The translations under genes were made by a program, and so were the position numbers. DNA of 64,000 bases from Toxonevra muliebris (taxonomy: Eukaryota > Arthropoda > Insecta > Diptera > Pallopteridae): positions 85,138,019-85,202,018 of the forward strand of contig OY829327.1 of assembly GCA_963691655.1 (NCBI GenBank), written 5' to 3'. Below, one piece after another: positions 56,955 to 64,000 of this stretch (position 1 is its first letter; each line of letters begins with the position of its first letter). The notes beneath the pieces were generated by a model that was not told where the DNA came from, ran no database searches, and was given only the letters and a program-made list of their open reading frames with translations.

Positions 56955-56984
<30 letters not shown>
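56955..56984. repeat. (ACT)10 microsatellite
   Basis: Ten uninterrupted ACT units are visible. Confidence 0.95.
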
Positions 56985-56985
<1 letters not shown>

Positions 56986-57299
56986 TACTATAGCATACTT
57001 TTTAGCGCGCAAACTTTAAATATTTCCTTTGCATTTGTATTGTTTAGCAACAATGCATGCAAAGTGAAAGAGTAAAAAAGTACAATGGCAAATAGTAGAG
57101 ATTCTTCAATTGTTTTTCTATTTATTTGTTCGTTTCTAATATTTATTCTTATGCTTTGAAATTCAAATTCCTTCTTTTTTTTTCGTTTTGTTTTATTTTG
57201 TTTTAGAAAGAATACATTTTCATGTTATTATTTTGTGAAATGCTTTTTATGTATTGCAAGTATCCATTTAGATGTATGTGGGTGTGTGTTTGAGTATGT

Positions 57300-57305
<6 letters not shown>

Positions 57306-57337
<32 letters not shown>
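57306..57337. repeat. (TG)16 microsatellite
   Basis: Continuous TG run, preceded by an interrupted GT/GAGT tract. Confidence 0.95.
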
Positions 57338-57338
<1 letters not shown>

Positions 57339-58744
57339 AAAGTGAAAAAATGCATTAGTAATCTTTTAGTGCATCCTTTTTGTTGTTGTATTATTCTGTT
57401 GTTCTCTTTTTGTTTAGTTACTTTCTGTATTCAACGATCCTTTATATGCAGTTATTATTATTTCAAAATTGTTGTATGTATGTGAGTGAGTGTGTGTGTG
57501 CTTGTGTTTGTTATTTTTTCGTGGCAAATTGAAAATTTTGTTTCTCTTTTGTTGTCGTAGCAGAAAAAGTGCATATAATATTCATACATGGAAGCGATTT
57601 TAAAATTGTTTATGCTGTATAAAAATTGTAAAAGAATTTATACGCTCTTATTTTGCATAGTGCTTTTTTTTATTAAAAGGGAAAAGTCGTCCCTTCAATT
57701 TTTTATTTCGAAACAACCAGAAACCATACAGTGCTAGGATCCAGAGAATATGGAGCTGGGCGAATTTATTCTATGCCTGAAAGCGCAATAAAGTTGTTGT
57801 TTTTCAGCAGTATGTGTTGGCGGATTATTTTGATGTAAAAAATAGTAGCGCCGCTATTTCCTTTTTTCTGGTTCTCTCATTTTTTGAAATCTTGAGGGAA
57901 CAGTTTTCTGTAAACCACTTAGCCGCTTAATCCGATTGATCAGTTTTCCGAGGAATAGAAGAGGAGGTGCATTTACTCCATTTTCATTTGACTTGAGTTG
58001 GCTTCTAAATGGCGGTGGGATTTCTGCAGACCTTACATTAGTATTTTTTCACTTTCTTGACTTTATTCTTATCAATCTTCCTTAAATAATTTATCTACTT
58101 TGAGTTTTTCAAAACTAATAAAACACTACAAACTTAGAGTAGTGAGATATTTCTATGCAGTTATCAAGAAAATAACTTGAGAAACAATTTTTTTTTTAAC
58201 CTGGCTCAGGAACGGCTCAGCGACAAGGTGCCATATGACACCGCTAGGTATTACTGGGTTAAGATAATAACGAGATAAAAGTGAACGATGATAACGAGGA
58301 TGAAAAATTTACAAAAAAAAAAAAATAATTAAAAAAAAAAATTTTTTAAGAATTTTTAAAGTTGAAAAATAAAAAAAAATCGAAAAATTTTTTTTTGTAA
58401 AAATGGATGTTTTGATGTAAAAAAATATGAACTGCATTTTTAATTTTTTTTTTGGTTTTCAATTTTAAAAATTTTGATGTCAATAAAAAAAAATTGTGAC
58501 GTAGCAGAGCAAAACGGACCACAGATTCGGACTCAGCGATCCCCCATTACCCTAAGTGCGTCTGTCCCGTCTCTGCTCGTTTTCAAAAGTTTCCATTTGT
58601 AGAACAGCATAATCAAGCAATACCGCCAACATTCCATATCCATGGATGCCTTTTTCTTCCAATTTAAAACAAAAGATTTGCTTAAGTAATTTATACAATA
58701 TTTCATGCACAAACCTCAAGCTGTGTTTATATCTACATAAATTT

Positions 58745-60230
58745 TGTCAAAAAAAAAAAAGAAACAAAAAATACTCTCACATATGGGGGAACTTCATCTC
58801 AATGAAACCCACTAGTAAAATCTATCGGTATCATGCTTGTACAAAGTTTAGTTCCATTGGGTAGTATAGTAGTTACCCCACTAAATATGAACAAGATCGA
58901 TTAGTAATTCGCAGAGTTGGAGGGAATATAATTTTGACATTTTGGTCAAACATCCCCTGTTTTGGATCCATATATGTATACCACCTTGATCAAAAAGTTC
59001 CCGGAATTTATTAAGAAAATTAAAAAATACAAGTTTATTCATCTACATCTAGTAATCCCCAAAGAAATCCTTCAAAGTAATCCCCATCGACTGCAACACA
59101 CTTATGCCAGCGCTTGATCCAATCCTCGAAACATTTTTTATATTCGGTTTTCGGTATGTCCATCAGTGCTTCCTGTGATTTTTCCATTACTTCCTCTCGG
59201 CTGCTGAAACGCGTTCCCTGTAATGGTTAACTCGATTGAACAGAAAGAAGTCACGGGGTGAATCAGCCAAATCAGGTGAATTCGGTGGCTGTTGGATGGT
59301 ATTTGTTGCATTTTTCGTCAAAAAATTACTAATAACGATGGCACTGTGCGACGGTGCGTTATCATGGTGCAAAATCCACAAGTTTTCTGTCCACAATTCT
59401 GGTCTCTTTCGGCGAAATGCTTCACGCAAACGTCTCATAACGCCCAAATAATACTATTTGTTTACTGTCTGGCCTTCTGGCAAATATTCATGATGCACTA
59501 CATCGTTGTAATCCATGAAAACCGTGAGCATTTCTTCTTCTTTTTTGACTGAAAACGTCGTGGACTCACGACCACTTTTGAACCACTCGTGCCACTGATA
59601 ACCGACCGTTTTCTTTAGAGAATCCTTGCCGAAACACTTTTCCAATATTTCCAACGTTCGCGCACCATTAAATCCATTTTTTACGCAAAACTTAATACAA
59701 TACAATTTAATAAAATTGTAAACAATCGCCAACACACACAGAGATATATGTACTCTTGGCTACGTAACTTTTGCAAATGTCAAGCTATGTCGCTAAGTTT
59801 TAGAGGGAATATCAACAACAGATGTACCAACTTAACAAAAAAAAAACAGAACTCAAATCGGAACGATGGGAGCGCCACACGGTGGTTATTCCGGGAACTT
59901 TTTGATCAAGGTAGTATAAGTAATCACATATTGCATTTAGAAATTTTTATTCAATCTTTTGAGAAAAAAATAATAAGCAAAAACTTCCAAAATTTGACCA
60001 TTTTTTTTTTTTCAAAATCAAAAATAGTTTTGACTTTTTTTCAGAAAGAAAAAGCTCAGGTCTTTTGCTTTGAGAACTTTGAGGTCCAAAAGTGGCCTGA
60101 GACTTGTTTGTTAATAAAAATGAACGTCAAACGGGACTAAACTTTGTGCAAGTTTGAGCCGGATTGATTTTACAAGTGGGTTCACTTGACATGAAATCAC
60201 CCATATATCAAAGGTGAACAATATTGCATA
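58745..60230. repeat. Foldback-type repeat hosting a mariner
   Basis: A ~90-nt segment at 58,783-58,875 (AACCCACTAGTAAAATC, TGCTTGTACAAAGTTTAGT) recurs inverted at about 60,125-60,210 (ACTAAACTTTGTGCAAG, GATTTTACAAGTGGGTT). A third, direct copy lies in the hAT at 49,208-49,300. The outer limits are not defined. Confidence 0.65.
58981..59914 (-). mobile_element. mariner, internally deleted, with both TIRs
   Basis: Ends CCACCTTGATCAAAAAGTTC and the inverse of CTACCTTGATCAAAAAGTTC, each beside TA (58,979 and 59,915). On the minus strand: YCIKFCVKNGFNGARTLEIL, FGKDSLKKTVGYQWHEWFKS, then directly VFMDYNDVVHHEYLPEGQTV, MRRLREAFRRKRPELW, LHHDNAPSHSAIV (second catalytic Asp) and PPNSPDLADSPRDFFLF (third Asp). 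The join GRES..EEEMLTVFMD removes about 80-100 residues including the first catalytic Asp. The helix-turn-helix part is also partly gone. It is a non-autonomous deletion derivative. Confidence 0.93.
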
Positions 60231-62137
60231 ATAAGAAATATGTAGAAAAAAAAACAAAGTTTTATAAAAAATTATGTTGATTTTTCTTTTGGCGGAAAAT
60301 GTTTGCAATGTTTACAATGACCAAAGAAGGAAACCATTGACATGTAACACACATATATGAGTTTTCTATGTATCTTATCCAAAACCAAAAAAAAAATACA
60401 TAAATAAAAAAACGACAAATAATTTTTGCACATATAAGGAAATCGCATAGAAAAGTTGAATGTATATATTCAACCAAAGAAACTAAAACGAAATCAAGAA
60501 AAAATAAAGAAACATCCGAGCAAAACAAAACGCACCAAAATAAGTCAATGTGTTTTCTGTTTTCTTGTTTCTTGACTTGTGTTTTGCGTAATAATCGTAA
60601 ACGAATCAAATGCGGATACAAAATAATTGTATCTCACATAACTTTAAGTTGGGGTCTGAAGCCTGAGGCAAGGAGAATAATAGAGAAATTAAATAACGTT
60701 TGTGTTGCTGCACATATGTGCCACAATTGTATGCTTTCACTTTTATTTATTTTCTGTTATGGCACAAATGCAACCAACGCGAGAAAAACATTCTAAAAAT
60801 TAAGCTTTAGTTTAATGCAAAAACTTGGGGCTCAGTGTGATTTTTTCACAACACAAAACTTCTTTTGTGGAATTTATTTATTATTTATTGTTTATTTTGT
60901 CAATGGCTTTTTTTTTTTTTTTTTTTTTTCTAGATTCCACTCATATTTCATTAAGCAACAATATAAATAAATAAATTGAAAACTAACAACAGCATAAAAC
61001 ACACAAAACAAAAAAAAAAAAAAAAAAAAAAAGACAAACATTCGCACATTTTTAATTCATTGAAATTTTATGCTAAATTCAACGTTTTTCAGTTTTAATT
61101 AAAAAATCGATAGCTTTTTATTACTATCTGTGTTTTTCCCATACTTGCGATTATGATAATATTTTTAGATACCCCCTCCATCGCCTACAATTCGGTCTGA
61201 TTTGAATTAATTGGGTTTATAGCGTCATGCCCGTTCAGTTTTCTATAGACCTTTATTTTTAAATGTTGTGATTGATTGAAATTTATCAGTTATGGCATTC
61301 TTGCAACGACAACGACGACGACTACGACATCAGACGCCACCTTCCCATTTGTTTTTTACATTATCTCTTTCCTTTCGATATCAAATATTTTTTCATAAAT
61401 TAGTATTTTGCTATTATTAATTTGCATAATTTACTAATTTATTTTTGTTGTCATAAAATAAAGTTTCGATTTTTATATTTTTACTCTCCAAAACTGAAAA
61501 CAGACTTTTTTATGTTTTCTGTATCTGTTTGATTTTATTTGTTTTATTGTTTGTTTTTTTTTTTCTAATATATTTCTTTTTGTGATTTTTGTTTTGAGTG
61601 TGTGCTTTTTGTCTTAAATTGTTCAATAAAGTAGCTGAAAAGTTTTAAATTAACACATTTTTCATTTTTTTTTTTACACCATCTTCATTTAATTTGTTTA
61701 ACAATGGCATTAGTGCGACTTAATGTCATTTAATTTCAATAAAAAAAAAAAAACAAATAATAAATTTTTAATACTATTGTTTGCAGATATTCACACTATT
61801 TGTCAAATGTAATTTGAAAAATGCAAATCTTTAATTTCTTTGTTGCAATTCATTGAATTTACAATCTTAAAGTAAGTTTTGGCCACTTTTACAAAACTTC
61901 ATATTGAGAATGTGCATCTCTGTTTCTGGGTGTAATTAAGGTAATTAATTTTTGAAATACTCTAGATTAGAATTGCAAAAACGAGTTGTTTTATGAGAGT
62001 GCAATTCGCTTACTAGATTTTTCTAAAACCCTTTGTCTTGTGTGAATCCATTTGGGGAAATATATCAAACGTGCTCATATATCTTCATTTTCTGAACATA
62101 TCGAAGTATATTTTTCCACTATATAATTTGATATATA
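60231..62137. other. Non-coding stretch
   Basis: Very AT-rich, with T22 at 60,908-60,929, A22 at 61,011-61,032 and many shorter runs. No exon or element ends recognised. Confidence 0.6.
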
Positions 62138-62334
62138 TACGTTAGGGTGTCTCTTATATGAGCCAAATTTTTTTTTAAGATTATGGTAACGCATATCCTC
62201 CAATTTTTTTTCAAGCAAATATAGCCTTCCCTGTTCTAAAATATTATTCTCCTAAGACCATGGTAACCTGTGCCGAGTAGACCGCAAAGTCAACATGGAA
62301 ATTCAATTTAAAAAAAGAAAAAACAATAGAATAC

Positions 62335-62720
62335 TGATAACACAGTGCAACAAAAATTTTATGCGCGATTTAGAGTTGTTTTTCTTCATCACAACCGGTT
62401 CTCCCACAATATGGGCCTGAAGTCGGAAAAATGGGGTCTTCATCAGGAGCTATTAAGAAATTTCTTTATTTCAACAGATACGAATTTGATGGCTGAAGCA
62501 AAGTTGTTAAGCACAAACAGATAAATAATTTTTGACTAAAAGATTTTCCTCCATATCCTACCCTTCCTCTTGAAAATGGGGGTTTAAACCCCTTTTTCGA
62601 TAAATAGCGGATAAAACAAAAACCGTTGAGAAAACTGTTATATTGTTTTTAGAGAAAATATTCCTTGTAAAAAATTATAGGGGGTTGCAGAACTTTGCAA
62701 TGACCTATGAGGTACACTTT
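62335..62720 (-). repeat. Uninterrupted copy of the 5.8-7.9 kb repeat
   Basis: The reverse complement aligns with 5,765-7,890 minus its mariner: GTACCTCATAGGTCATTGCA, TTATCGAAAAAGGGGTTTAA, TTTTCAAGAGGAAGGGTAGG, AACAGATACGAATTTG-type sequence, CCGACTTCAGGCCC and TTGTTGCACTGTGTTATCAG. At the position of the mariner the sequence reads straight through (GGAGGAAAATCTTTTAGTCA). Confidence 0.8.
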
Positions 62721-63198
62721 TTCATGAAAAGTTGAATTATTTTTTCACGCGCCTATATCAGTAAATTGCATTTGAAGAATTGAGACTACTGTATCACTAT
62801 ATGAATAGCGATTTGCCCTGAAATGTCTTCATAGTTTTTGAGATATTGTAACGGTATTTTCTTATTCAAAATTATTACTATAGCTTTTTACTTTACCATA
62901 TTTTTGAATACTGTAGCATTGCTTTATTGTAGAACTATAATTTTGTATATCATTATTATTTCAGTGAGAAAATTAGTTATAGAGGGAGCATCTCTGATCA
63001 TGTTAAAGGAGATGGAGATTAAGAGTAAATAATACTATGTTCAATAAAGAAATTTGTGTTCTGTTTTTCATTTATGTTTATAGTCACTGTAGCCATATTG
63101 GATCCGCCATTTTGAATTTTGAAAATCTAATGTTGGATTCGTAATCACTGACCACCAAAACCCCTGGATACCAAGTTTTTTACGATCCATATTTTTTG

Positions 63199-63609
63199 AA
63201 GTGAAACTTTTTTTTTCTTGTCCTAGAGTAAAACCAACCGGATGTGACGTCGCACGTAAGTTTGCAATGCGACATAATTTTGTCGAGCAATGTGCATGAG
63301 GGGCTAAATATTAATATTCCGTAACTGAATTCACGAGCAAACTATACAAAAAACGATTCATAAATAGTTTTAATTCAATATAACATATTAATTACACACA
63401 CACACACACACGCCTATGGCAGAAAGAACAATGTGTAGCGTCGCCATCTTAAAGTTTATGACAGTTATACATTTCACATACAGATGGCGCAAATGTCCAA
63501 GGAATTACATGAAGATGTCGCACACAAAAAGAGTTCGGCTACAATTGTCATCGACATTACCGGTACAGAGTTGCAATTTTTGTTCTAGCATTAATCCCAA
63601 AAAAAAAAA
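63199..63609 (+). repeat. Repeat X, copy 2
   Basis: About 95% identical by eye to 14,711-15,114 and in the same orientation, with a longer CA tract and the same GCATTAATCCC-A(n) end. It lacks the palindromic MITE found at the A-tail of copy 1. Confidence 0.9.
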
Positions 63610-64000
63610 TCAATATAAAGAAAATAATTTTGCCGTCCCTGTGTGCGTCGCTTAGAAACATCCTGAATTTTCTTCGAATTTTTTTGTAATTCTCGCCAAA
63701 CTTGGGAGAAGTTCACAAGTTTTTTTTACACAATTTAAAGCTGTTTTTTTCTTGGACTACTAAATTAAAATAAGTATTACAAACTAATAGAATGCACCTT
63801 AAATACATATCGCATTCACTTGTATTGGTATGTTTTGGTGCAACTCGGCACTGGCTAATGAACTCCAAATAACCTAAAATTTTTTGTCCAAGTGTTTTAT
63901 GTTAGAATAAAAAAAATTAGAACGTATCAAAAAAAAAAATAACTTAGAATAATAAGGGACACCCTAATGTACGTACATATGTGAACAAAAATATTTCGCT

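Larger units (their letters stand above)
54597..58740. other. Long non-coding stretch
   Basis: AT-rich, with a GCCC tract at about 56,014-56,029, (ACT)10 at 56,955-56,984 and (TG)16 at about 57,306-57,337. A short TTAACC...GGTTAA hairpin-like segment (58,197-58,262, with GGTGCCATATGACACC inside) is visible. No exon or transposase. Confidence 0.6.
62140..63969. mobile_element. TA-flanked composite DNA element, ~1.83 kb
   Basis: CGTTAGGGTGTCTCTTAT at 62,140 and the inverse of CATTAGGGTGTCCCTTAT ending at 63,969 match at 16 of 18 positions, each beside TA. The interior holds the 62,335-62,720 repeat and repeat X (63,199-63,609). No transposase is recognised. Given the length and the mixture, parts of the interior may be later insertions. 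Confidence 0.75.

Noticed and set aside
58197..58262. A tiny TTAA-flanked element (TTAACC...GGTTAA)
   Set aside because: At ~65 bp with weak arm pairing, it could be chance in AT-rich DNA or a worn hairpin. There is no second copy.
1..64000. CRISPR arrays, operons or other bacterial systems
   Set aside because: There are no regularly spaced repeats with unique spacers and no prokaryotic gene layout. Introns and fly-type transposons show a eukaryotic source.

Overview
The window is eukaryotic, AT-rich and gene-poor. It fits a higher dipteran genome, probably a tephritid-like fruit fly. This rests on short phase-bounded introns of 53-115 bp, abundant (CA)n, (GTT)n and (CAA)n microsatellites, and a dense mix of mariner/Tc1, piggyBac, hAT and TTAA-type DNA transposons, RNase H-bearing LINEs, tRNA-derived SINEs and a Penelope-like relic. 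The species cannot be named from the sequence alone.

One complete host gene is supported: a five-exon secreted type-B carboxylesterase on the + strand (40,816-42,779, 552 aa) with an intact Ser-Glu-His triad. A weaker TATA/initiator candidate lies near 33.15 kb. Almost everything else that reads like protein is mobile-element debris.

Layout. 0-0.5 kb: reverse-transcriptase relic. 3.7-4.9 kb: Tc1/mariner relic with perfect terminal repeats. 5.2-5.5 kb: tRNA SINE. 5.8-7.9 kb: an unclassified repeat broken by a mariner. 10.8-11.3 kb: long-TIR MITE. 12.4-13.7 kb: hAT-type element holding a LINE 3' end. 14.7-16.0 kb: TTAA element holding two further repeats. 17.5-18.9 kb: second copy of the same LINE, opposite strand. 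19.7-21.0 kb: piggyBac remnant with both ends. 22.1-24.0 kb: LINE split by a GC-rich retroposon. 25.6-27.0 kb: hAT with long inverted arms. 29.5-30.6 kb: tandem duplication split by a MITE. 34.3-35.6 kb: two small DNA elements. 37.0-38.9 kb: one DNA element holding two others. 40.8-42.8 kb: the esterase. 43.6-46.0 kb: three LINE fragments, one inserted in another. 46.1-47.3 kb: Tc1 relic. 48.8-50.9 kb: pogo-like frame holding a hAT, a LINE tail and a Penelope-like 3' end with a hammerhead-like motif. 53.5-54.6 kb: TTAA element holding a dimeric SINE. 58.7-60.2 kb: foldback repeat with a deleted mariner. 62.1-64.0 kb: DNA element sharing repeats with the 5.8-7.9 and 14.7 kb regions.

The strongest structural story is the SINE/LINE relationship. 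Two SINE copies share one tRNA-derived head but have different 3' ends, and each 3' end resembles a different LINE family present in this same window. Most insertions still have readable target-site duplications, so their relative order can be reconstructed. No genuinely new gene system is evident. The novelty lies in these composite and nested repeats.
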